A DNA stretch of 6,512 nt from Pseudofrankia asymbiotica. Its GTDB lineage: Bacteria; Actinomycetota; Actinomycetes; Frankiales; Frankiaceae. The notes beneath the pieces were generated by a model. The model did not search any database and had not been told where the DNA came from. It was given only the letters and a program-made list of their open reading frames with translations. The DNA is taken from positions 59,327 to 65,838 of the forward strand of contig NZ_MOMC01000006.1 of NCBI RefSeq assembly GCF_001983105.1, given 5' to 3'. Both the position numbers and the translations under genes were made by a program. Below, piece by piece: positions 1 through 5,621 of this stretch (its first letter is position 1; each line of letters opens with the position of its first letter).

Positions 1-21
1 CATATCCGCGCGTCAGGCGCA

Positions 22-113
22 TGTCACGAATCGTCACATCCGTGTAATCTGTCGTGTTTCCTGCCCCGATACCTTGTTTCCCGTTAGGGTGCGAGTCGGC
101 GGCAGGGAAACGA
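22..113 (+). promoter_or_regulatory. Candidate promoter/leader region of the glnT-glx operon
   Basis: This stretch precedes the synthetase and has no convincing coding frame. TAATCT at 45-50 fits the loose actinobacterial -10 form TAnnnT, but I see no good -35 at the right spacing. GTCAC occurs twice (23-27 and 33-37). GTTTCC occurs at 56-61 and 76-81, exactly 20 nt apart, and its reverse complement GGAAAC is at 106-111. The last arm could pair with either upstream copy: 56-65 with 101-111 (10 pairs, one bulged G), or 74-82 with 105-113 (9 pairs including one G-T). The repeats could be operator half-sites or competing leader stems. The repeats are seen directly; any function is inference. Confidence 0.3.
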
Positions 114-152
114 GCGTCGACGCGCCATCGCCCGGACCCCTTCCGAGCCAGT

Positions 153-156
153 GGAG
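153..156 (+). promoter_or_regulatory. Ribosome binding site that decides the glnT start
   Basis: GGAG lies 6 nt before the GTG at 163. The other in-frame GTG, at 151, overlaps this motif and has no purine-rich sequence upstream, so 163 is the better start. The difference is only four residues. Confidence 0.55.
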
Positions 157-162
157 CCTGAC

Positions 163-1560
163 GTGACCATCGACGAAAGTGCCCCGCTCACCGGCCCCGT
201 GCCTGCCGCGGGGGCGGGGCTGGACCTCGCCTCCCGCGCCCGCGCGGACGGCGTGAGGTTCATCCTCGCGATGTTCGTCGACCTCGCCGGCAAGCCGTGC
301 GCGAAGCTCGTGCCGATCGAGGCCATCGACGAGCTGCTGGCCGACGGCGTCGGGTTCGCCGGCTACGCGGTGGGCGCGATCGGCCAGGTGCCGTCGGACC
401 CCGACCTGATCGCCATCCCTGACCCGGCGAGCTACACGCCGTTGCCCTGGGTCAAGGAGGGCCTCGCGCTGGTGCACTGCGACCCGCACGTCGAGGGCGT
501 GCCCTGGCACTTCGCGCCGCGGGTGATCCTCAAGGCTCAGCTCGCGGCGGCGAGGAGCCGGCGCCTGGAGCTGTTCGCCGGCGCCGAGATCGAGTACTTC
601 CTGGTCACCCGCGGCCCGGACGGTGCGCTCGGGCTCGCGGACCCGCGAGACGTCGCGCCCCGCCCCTGCTATGACGCCCGCGGCCTCACCCGGATGTACG
701 ACCACCTCACCGAGGTCTCGACGGCGATGAACGCGCTCGGCTGGGCGAACTACGCCAACGACCACGAGGACGCGAACGGCCAGTTCGAGCAGAACTTCGC
801 CTACGCCGACGCGCTGACCACCGCCGACCGGGTGATCACCGCCCGCTACCTGATCTCCGTGCTGGCCGAGCGCCGCGGCATGACCGCGACCTACATGCCC
901 AAGCCGTTCGCCGACCGGACCGGCTCCGGCCTGCACCTGCACCTGTCGCTGTGGCATGACGGCACCCCGCTGTTCCCCGCCGGGGACGCCGCCGCGCCGT
1001 TCGGGCTGTCCGACATCGCCCGGCGCTTCCTCGCCGGCGTCCTCGAGCACGCGCCCGCCCTGCAGTCGGTCCTCGCGCCGACCGTCAACTCCTACAAGCG
1101 CACCGGCGCGACGTCGACCCGCTCGGGCGCGACCTGGTCGCCCAACCGCGCGACCTACGGCGGCAACGACCGCACCCACTACGTGCGCATCCCTGACCAC
1201 AACCGGATCGAGCTGCGCGGCGGTGACGGCTCCGCCAACCCGTACCTGGCGATGACGGCGGCGCTCGCCGCCGGCCTCGATGGCATCGAGCGCGCGCTCG
1301 ACCCAGGCGGCCCTGGCCCCGGCCCCGGCGCTGACGCCGACGCCGACGCCGGAACCGGCGGACCGGCGAGGTCCCAGCTGCCGCCGACCCTGCTGCACGC
1401 GGTAGAGGCGCTGGGCGCCGATCCGGTCATCGCCGCCGGTCTGGACGCCGCCGGGCCGGGAGTGGCCGCCTACTTCGCCGCGCTCAAGCGCGACGAGTTC
1501 TTCGAATGGCACGCGGGCGTCGGTCCCTGGGAGCACGACCGCTACCTCACGGCCTTCTGA
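163..1560 (+). CDS. glnT: Type III (GlnT-like) glutamine synthetase or gamma-glutamylmethylamide synthetase
   Basis: ATP-dependent ligase of the glutamine synthetase fold, about 465 residues, cytosolic. It joins ammonia or a small amine to the gamma-carboxyl of glutamate. Visible motifs: an N-terminal beta-grasp segment with VDLAGKPCAKLVP; metal-binding Glu142/Glu144 in GAEIEYF; GQFEQNF (206-212) with Glu209; GSGLHLHLS with His258/His260; NSYKR (309-313); and NRIELR with Arg348, Glu350 and Arg352, followed by NPYL. I see no type I adenylylation-site tyrosine. Residues 380-405 are a Pro-Gly then Ala-Asp repeat, where relatives usually carry a loop with an NLY-like motif before LPPTLL. The gene leads the cassette, and the glxBCD-type genes follow. 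The family includes both GlnT (glutamine) and GmaS (gamma-glutamylmethylamide). The substrate cannot be settled by eye, though the synthase genes next door favour amine use. The start is GTG 163, chosen on its ribosome binding site; GTG 151 is possible. Confidence 0.9.
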   Translation: MTIDESAPLTGPVPAAGAGLDLASRARADGVRFILAMFVDLAGKPCAKLVPIEAIDELLADGVGFAGYAVGAIGQVPSDPDLIAIPDPASYTPLPWVKEGLALVHCDPHVEGVPWHFAPRVILKAQLAAARSRRLELFAGAEIEYFLVTRGPDGALGLADPRDVAPRPCYDARGLTRMYDHLTEVSTAMNALGWANYANDHEDANGQFEQNFAYADALTTADRVITARYLISVLAERRGMTATYMPKPFADRTGSGLHLHLSLWHDGTPLFPAGDAAAPFGLSDIARRFLAGVLEHAPALQSVLAPTVNSYKRTGATSTRSGATWSPNRATYGGNDRTHYVRIPDHNRIELRGGDGSANPYLAMTAALAAGLDGIERALDPGGPGPGPGADADADAGTGGPARSQLPPTLLHAVEALGADPVIAAGLDAAGPGVAAYFAALKRDEFFEWHAGVGPWEHDRYLTAF

Positions 1561-1568
1561 CCTTTCGC

Positions 1569-1592
1569 CGGATCCGCCGGACACCGGATTCG
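1569..1592 (+). other. Intercistronic stem-loop between glnT and glxB
   Basis: Bases 1569-1576 can pair with 1585-1592 (8 pairs, one of them G-T) around an 8-nt loop. The hairpin sits just after the synthetase stop and 10 nt before the glxB ribosome binding site. No T-run follows, so it is not a classic intrinsic terminator. It may affect mRNA stability or the ratio of synthetase to the downstream subunits. That role is inference; in DNA this rich in CCGG a chance hairpin is quite possible. Confidence 0.3.
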
Positions 1593-1602
1593 CCGCAGCC
1601 CC

Positions 1603-1611
1603 GGAGAGGAG
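1603..1611 (+). promoter_or_regulatory. Ribosome binding site of glxB
   Basis: GGAGAGGAG lies 8 nt before GTG 1620. It selects this start over upstream in-frame starts within glnT. This puts cysteine at position 2, as a class II amidotransferase needs. Confidence 0.75.
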
Positions 1612-1619
1612 AACGGCCC

Positions 1620-2570
1620 GTGTGCGGGATCGTCGGGCTCCACCTGCGCGACCCCGAGCTGTACCCCCAGCTCGGGCGCCTGTTGGAGACCATGTTGTGC
1701 CAGGTCGCCGAGCGCGGACCTGACTCGGCCGGCGTCGCCGTCTACGGCGACCGGCGCCGCTGCCCGGAGGGCCACGCCGCCGTGTCCGTGCTGCTGCCGA
1801 TGGCCGCGGGCGCGCCGGCGCCCGGCGCCGTGTCCGCCGCCGTACTGGACGCGGCCAGGGCGGAGCTCTCGGCCGCCGTGCGGGCGGCACTGCCGGGAGA
1901 GCCCGAACCGGTGGTGACCGCCGCGGGCGCCACCACCGTGATCGCGGCGCCGGTCGCCGTCGACACGCTTGTCGACGCGGTCCGTCGGTCGGCACCCGCC
2001 GCGATGATCGTCGGCTCCGGCCTGGACCTGACCGTCTACAAGGACGTCGGGAATCCCCGGGACCTGGCCGTCACCTACGACCTGGCGAACGCCCAGGGCT
2101 GGCAGGGCCTCGCGCACACCCGGATGGCGACCGAGTCGGCCGTCGTCCCGGCGGGCTGCCACCCGTTCTCGGTCGGCCCCGACCAGTGCCTCGTCCACAA
2201 CGGCTCGTTCGCCAACCACGCGACGATCCGCCGGGAGCTCGAGGCGGAGGGCGCCCGGTTCGACTCGGAGAACGACTCCGAGGTCGGCGCCCGGTTCGTC
2301 GCCGCGCGGCTGGCCGAGGGCGTCGACCTGGACAAGGCGCTGCGACTGCTGTGCGAGCGGTTCGACGGCTTCTACACGCTGCTCGTCACCAGCGACGACG
2401 GGTTCGCCATCGTGCGCGACGCCATCGCCTGCAAGCCGGCGATCATCGCCGAGACCGGCGCCTGGGTCGCGATGGCCTCGGAGTTCCGGGCGCTCGCGGA
2501 CCTGCCCGGCATCGACACCGCCCGGATCTACGAACCCGAGCCGGAGAGGGTCTACGCATGGCACCGCTGA
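1620..2570 (+). CDS. glxB: Class II glutamine amidotransferase subunit (GlxB / MgsA type)
   Basis: Glutaminase-domain protein of 316 residues that releases ammonia from glutamine, or an amine from a gamma-glutamyl amide, for a partner synthase. The GTG start at 1620 gives Met-Cys-Gly-Ile-Val-Gly, and Cys2 becomes the N-terminal nucleophile once Met is removed. Further class II signatures are RGPDSAG (32-38), GLAHTRMAT with His166/Arg168, CLVHNG with His193-Asn194-Gly195, and SENDSEV. About 125 Ala-rich residues separate RGPDSAG from GLAHTRMAT, longer than in PurF-type enzymes; from memory this matches GlxB proteins. The preceding gap is 59 nt and the 3' end overlaps the next gene by 13 nt, which suggests translational coupling and a shared complex. 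The protein corresponds to the amidotransferase domain of the glutamate synthase large chain. Fold and family are firm; the donor (glutamine or gamma-glutamylmethylamide) is open. Confidence 0.9.
   Translation: MCGIVGLHLRDPELYPQLGRLLETMLCQVAERGPDSAGVAVYGDRRRCPEGHAAVSVLLPMAAGAPAPGAVSAAVLDAARAELSAAVRAALPGEPEPVVTAAGATTVIAAPVAVDTLVDAVRRSAPAAMIVGSGLDLTVYKDVGNPRDLAVTYDLANAQGWQGLAHTRMATESAVVPAGCHPFSVGPDQCLVHNGSFANHATIRRELEAEGARFDSENDSEVGARFVAARLAEGVDLDKALRLLCERFDGFYTLLVTSDDGFAIVRDAIACKPAIIAETGAWVAMASEFRALADLPGIDTARIYEPEPERVYAWHR
2543..2550 (+). promoter_or_regulatory. Ribosome binding site of glxC, inside glxB
   Basis: GGAGAGGG lies within the last codons of glxB, 7 nt before ATG 2558. It supports a start that overlaps the glxB end by 13 nt. 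Confidence 0.7.
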
Positions 2571-3352
2571 GCGACCCGGGGACCGTCGATCCGGCGACCG
2601 TCGGGGGAGCGGCTGTCGAGGCGGCCACCCTCACGGAGTCGGCCGCCGACGGCGCCCGCACGGCCGGGACGGTCACCTTCGACCTCGCGGCGACGACGGT
2701 ACGCGCGCTCAACAGCGAGCTGCACGCCCCGTCCGCGACGTCCTACGAGGTGCTGCGGCCGCAGGGCGCGCACGCGATCGCCGCCGGCGTGCACGCGCCG
2801 CTGACGGTCGACATCCGCGGCCACGCCGGCTACTACTGCGCCGGGATGAACGACGGCGCCACGGTCACGGTGCACGGCAGCGTCGGCACCGGGGTCGCCG
2901 AGAACATGATGTCGGGCGTCGTGCGGGTCCGCGGCGACGCCTCGCAGTCGGCCGGCGCGACCGGGCACGGCGGGCTGCTGGTGATCGAGGGCTCGGCGTC
3001 GATGCGCTGCGGTATCTCGATGAAGGGCATCGACATCGTCGTCGGCGGCGACATCGGCCCGATGAGCGCCTTCATGGCCCAGGCCGGCCGGCTCGTCGTC
3101 TGCGGTGACGCCGGCGACGGCCTCGGCGACTCGATCTACGAGGCGCGGATCTACGTCCGCGGCGCGGCCGGCGGCCTGGGCGCCGACTGCGTCGAGAAGG
3201 AGCTGCGCCCCGAGCACGCCGCGGAGCTGGCCGAGCTGCTCACCGCCGCCGGCATCGAGCCCACCGGCGCGTACGCACCCACTCGTTTCCGCCGCTACGG
3301 CTCGGCCCGCCGCCTCTACCACTTCGCCACCCACAACTCGGCCGCCTACTGA
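2558..3352 (+). CDS. glxC: GXGXG beta-helix subunit of a split glutamate-synthase-like enzyme (GlxC / MgsB type)
   Basis: A 264-residue protein corresponding to the C-terminal GXGXG (GltB3-like) domain of the glutamate synthase large chain, which is structural rather than catalytic. After about 50 weakly conserved N-terminal residues come successive short beta-helix turns with Gly pairs: GHAGYYCAGM, VHGSVGTGVAENMMSG, VRGDASQSAGATGHGG, IEGSASMRCGISMKG, VGGDIGPMSAFMAQAG, CGDAGDGLGDSIYEA and VRGAAGGLGADC. The tail, ending HFATHNSAAY, looks like the family's C-terminal segment. The ATG at 2558 has a good ribosome binding site inside glxB and overlaps glxB by 13 nt, so the two are probably co-translated. 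In the known three-protein synthases this subunit scaffolds the amidotransferase and FMN subunits. A formylmethanofuran dehydrogenase C-like protein shares the fold, but the neighbours point to the synthase. Confidence 0.88.
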   Translation: MAPLSDPGTVDPATVGGAAVEAATLTESAADGARTAGTVTFDLAATTVRALNSELHAPSATSYEVLRPQGAHAIAAGVHAPLTVDIRGHAGYYCAGMNDGATVTVHGSVGTGVAENMMSGVVRVRGDASQSAGATGHGGLLVIEGSASMRCGISMKGIDIVVGGDIGPMSAFMAQAGRLVVCGDAGDGLGDSIYEARIYVRGAAGGLGADCVEKELRPEHAAELAELLTAAGIEPTGAYAPTRFRRYGSARRLYHFATHNSAAY

Positions 3353-3373
3353 TGCCACTCCAGGCCCAGCAAG

Positions 3374-3379
3374 AGGAGG
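3374..3379 (+). promoter_or_regulatory. Strong ribosome binding site that decides the glxD start
   Basis: A perfect AGGAGG lies 5 nt before ATG 3385. An in-frame ATG at 3352 overlaps the glxC stop (TGATG), but starting there would place the motif inside the gene, so 3385 is preferred. Confidence 0.75.
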
Positions 3380-3384
3380 TTTCC

Positions 3385-4725
3385 ATGACTGGGTATCCGC
3401 CGGACACGGCGTCCCTCGGTCTTCGGGAGTCGCACACGTTCGACCGGGCGACGATCGCCGGGATTCAGCGCGCCGCGGCGACCGGCATCTACGACGTCCG
3501 CGGCGGGGGCGCCAAGCGGCGGCTGCCGCACTTCGACGACCTGCTCTTCCTGGGGGCGTCGATGTCGCGCTACCCGCTGGAGGGCTACCGCGAGCGGTGT
3601 GCCACCGACGTCGTGCTCGGCGACCGCAACGCGAGGTACCCGCTGCACCTGGCGATCCCGGTGACGATCGCCGGGATGAGCTTCGGGGCGCTGTCCGCGC
3701 AGGCGAAGGAGGCACTGGGCCGCGGCGCCAGCGAGGTCGGCACCTCCACCACCACCGGCGACGGCGGGATGACGCCCGAGGAGCGCGGCCAGTCCAAGCA
3801 CCTCGTCTACCAGTACCTGCCGAGCCGCTACGGCATGAACCCGACCGACCTGCGCAAGGCCGACGCGATCGAGGTCGTCCTCGGCCAGGGCGCCAAGCCA
3901 GGCGGCGGCGGCATGTTGCTCGGTCAGAAGATCTCCGGGCGGGTCGCTCAGATGCGCACGCTGCCGGCCGGGATCGACCAGCGCTCCGCCTGCCGGCACC
4001 CCGACTGGACCGGTCCCGACGACCTGGCCATCAAGATCCTGGAGCTGCGCGAGATCACCGACTGGGAGAAGCCGATCTACGTCAAGATCGGCGCTTCCCG
4101 GACGTACTACGACGTGAAGCTCGCGGTCGCGTCCGGCGCGGACGTCGTCGTCGTCGACGGCATGCAGGGCGGCACGGCGGCCACTCAGGACGTGTTCATC
4201 GAGCACGTGGGCATCCCCACGCTCGCCGCGATCCCGCAGGCGGTGCAGGCGCTGCGCGAGCTGGGCCTGCACCGGAAGGTGCAGCTCATCGTCTCCGGCG
4301 GCATCCGCACCGGCGCCGACGTCGCCAAGGCGATGGCCCTGGGCGCGGACGCGGTCGCGATCGGCACGGCGGCGCTCATCGCGCTGGGCGACAACGACCC
4401 GCGCCACGCCGACGAGTACGCGGGAATCGGCTCGGCCGCCGGCTTCTACGACGACTATCAGGACGGTCGCGACCCGGCCGGCATCACCACCCAGGACCCG
4501 GAGCTGGCCGCCCGGCTCGACCCGGCCGAGGGCGGCCGCCGGCTCGCCAACTACCTGCGGGTACTGACGATGGAGGCGCAGACGATCGCGCGCGCCTGCG
4601 GCAAGTCGCACGTGCGCAACCTGGAGCCCGAGGATCTGGTGGCGCTCACGATCGAGGCCGCCGCGATGGCGCGCGTCCCGCTCGCCGGCACGAGCTGGAT
4701 CCCCGGGCAGGGCGGAGCCCCGTGA
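3385..4725 (+). CDS. glxD: FMN-binding glutamate-synthase-domain subunit (GlxD / MgsC type)
   Basis: A 446-residue TIM-barrel flavoprotein, the catalytic synthase part of the split enzyme. It is expected to add ammonia, or an amine such as methylamine, to a 2-oxo acid (2-oxoglutarate) and reduce the imine through FMN. Family signatures in order: IAGMSFGALS (95-104), TTTGDGGM (to 129), KPGGGGMLLGQKI (from 171), VYVKIG-like barrel strands, VDGMQGGTAAT (257-267), VSGGIRTGADVAKA (303-316) for FMN phosphate binding, and GTAALIALGDND (327-338). The C-terminal part has PAGITTQDPEL and GRRLANYL. There are only three cysteines (72, 203, 405) and they are far apart. The cysteine cluster that binds the 3Fe-4S centre in classical GltB, expected around residues 340-365, is absent. 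The start is ATG 3385, chosen on its AGGAGG. The stop overlaps the regulator start by 4 nt. Whether the product is glutamate or an N-alkylglutamate is not visible. Confidence 0.92.
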   Translation: MTGYPPDTASLGLRESHTFDRATIAGIQRAAATGIYDVRGGGAKRRLPHFDDLLFLGASMSRYPLEGYRERCATDVVLGDRNARYPLHLAIPVTIAGMSFGALSAQAKEALGRGASEVGTSTTTGDGGMTPEERGQSKHLVYQYLPSRYGMNPTDLRKADAIEVVLGQGAKPGGGGMLLGQKISGRVAQMRTLPAGIDQRSACRHPDWTGPDDLAIKILELREITDWEKPIYVKIGASRTYYDVKLAVASGADVVVVDGMQGGTAATQDVFIEHVGIPTLAAIPQAVQALRELGLHRKVQLIVSGGIRTGADVAKAMALGADAVAIGTAALIALGDNDPRHADEYAGIGSAAGFYDDYQDGRDPAGITTQDPELAARLDPAEGGRRLANYLRVLTMEAQTIARACGKSHVRNLEPEDLVALTIEAAAMARVPLAGTSWIPGQGGAP

Positions 4726-5420
4726 GGGGCGACGGCGAGGATCCGGACGTGGCCGGCGTCCCGGACGCGGGGTCGGCGACGGGAGAGGTCGGCGGTCCGT
4801 CGCCCCAGGTGGGCAGGCTCGAGCGGGTGATCGCGGCCCAGGTGCGGCGGATGCGGCAGGCCGCCGGGCTCACCCTCGCCGAGCTGGCGGCGCGCAGCGG
4901 CATCTCGAAGCCGATGCTCTCGAAGATCGAGAACGCGAACACCAGCTGCAGCCTGACGACGCTCGCCCGGCTCGCCGACGGCCTCGACGCGCCGGTGACG
5001 TCACTGTTCCGTGGCGCGGACGACCAGCGGGAGGCCGTCCTCACCCCGGCCGGCGCCGGTGCCCGCATCGTCGCCCGGGGCACCCGGGTCGGCCATGACT
5101 ACACGCTGCTCGGCGGTCTGCGCGGCCCGCACAAGCGGATGGAGGCGCACCTGGTGACGCTGACGGAGCGCAGCGAGACCTTCCCGCTCTTCCAGCACCC
5201 GGGCACCGAGCTGCTGTACATGCTGGAGGGCGAGATGGTCTACGGCCACGGCGAGGCCAGCTACACCCTGCGCCCGGGTGACGCGCTCCAGCTCGACGGC
5301 GAGGGCACCCACGGCCCGCAGGACCTGGTCACCCTGCCGATCCGCTTCCTCTCGGTCGTCGCCTACGGCGGTCCCACCAGCGACGAGGACCAGCCCGGCC
5401 AGGCGAGCTGGCCACCGTGA
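4722..5420 (+). CDS. XRE-family transcription regulator with C-terminal cupin domain
   Basis: One-component regulator of about 232 residues. A disordered-looking acidic/Gly-rich N-terminus (1-30) is followed by an XRE helix-turn-helix at about 36-96, with the core LTLAELAARSGISKPMLSKIE (residues 50-70). A cupin_2 beta-barrel covers about 140-220: first motif His159-Pro-Gly-Thr-Glu163, then LLYMLEGE, and a second motif with PGD (185-187) and His197. Cupin domains of this class usually bind a small ligand or metal. Being coupled to the synthase genes, it probably controls this operon in response to an amine, amino acid or pathway intermediate (inference). The start is uncertain. GTG 4722 overlaps the glxD stop by 4 nt (GTGA) with GGAG only 4 nt upstream. 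GTG 4749 has a GAGGA 7 nt upstream and also keeps both domains intact. Domain identity is firm; ligand and target sites are unknown. Confidence 0.9.
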   Translation: MRGDGEDPDVAGVPDAGSATGEVGGPSPQVGRLERVIAAQVRRMRQAAGLTLAELAARSGISKPMLSKIENANTSCSLTTLARLADGLDAPVTSLFRGADDQREAVLTPAGAGARIVARGTRVGHDYTLLGGLRGPHKRMEAHLVTLTERSETFPLFQHPGTELLYMLEGEMVYGHGEASYTLRPGDALQLDGEGTHGPQDLVTLPIRFLSVVAYGGPTSDEDQPGQASWPP

Positions 5421-5436
5421 GGCCGGTGGGACCGCC
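5367..5436 (+). terminator. Inverted repeat across the regulator stop codon, possible terminator or mRNA-end structure
   Basis: GGCGGTCCCACC at 5367-5378 is the exact reverse complement of GGTGGGACCGCC at 5425-5436: 12 perfect, GC-rich pairs around 46 nt. Inside the loop, 5397-5401 and 5409-5413 can form a smaller 5-bp stem. The structure covers the TGA at 5418-5420 and ends the five-gene array. No T-run follows, so a standard intrinsic terminator is not shown. A T-less terminator or an mRNA 3'-end stabiliser is possible. One arm is coding, which argues for chance unless it is conserved. Confidence 0.3.
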
Positions 5437-5621
5437 TCGCCGGCGGATCTGGACCGGACGCGACCAGTGAGTGGAAAGATCTACTTGGGCAGGCCGGCGC
5501 TCGGCTGGGGCGTTCGCCTTGAATATTGTCGACTCGGGCGTGTACGACAGGAACCGGCCAGATGCCGGCGGCGTCGGGTCGGTGGCGGCACCAGCAGGGC
5601 TTGGCGAGAGGTTGACGTTGG
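5421..5621. other. Intergenic region before the sensor kinase
   Basis: I see no convincing gene in these 201 bases; codon patterns here look unlike the flanking genes. There is a small less GC-rich pocket around 5519-5548: TTGAAT at 5519-5524 and TACGAC at 5543-5548, 18 nt apart, make a weak sigma-70-like promoter candidate for the kinase. GAGAGG at 5606-5611 could be the kinase's ribosome binding site. The promoter call is weak. Confidence 0.35.

Noticed and set aside
23..60. GlnR-type box (GTnAC-n6-GAAAC pattern)
   Set aside because: GTCAC at 23-27 and 33-37, GTAAT at 44-48 and GTTTC at 56-60 resemble half-sites, but spacings of 10, 11 and 12 nt and poor second half-sites do not match the consensus well enough.
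34..1995. Long minus-strand open frame, and similar long minus-strand frames at 1542-2564, 2552-3715, 3346-4611 and 5363-6412
   Set aside because: They lie opposite genes with clear family motifs and have Arg/Gly/Pro-rich compositions typical of antisense frames in GC-rich DNA.
1683..2100. Suspected insertion or frameshift in the glxB amidotransferase, because of the long gap between RGPDSAG and GLAHTRMAT
   Set aside because: The frame stays intact, and the segment ends in a conserved-looking VYKDVGNPRDLAV stretch that I recall from GlxB proteins, so the length appears normal for this family.
3352..3384. Alternative glxD start at ATG 3352 overlapping the glxC stop
   Set aside because: It would add 11 residues without family resemblance and would bury a perfect AGGAGG that is correctly placed for ATG 3385.
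3105..4721. Upstream extension of the XRE/cupin frame over glxC and glxD
   Set aside because: The frame is open only by composition. It is Arg/Pro-rich there, while glxC and glxD are well supported; the regulator begins at 4722 or 4749.
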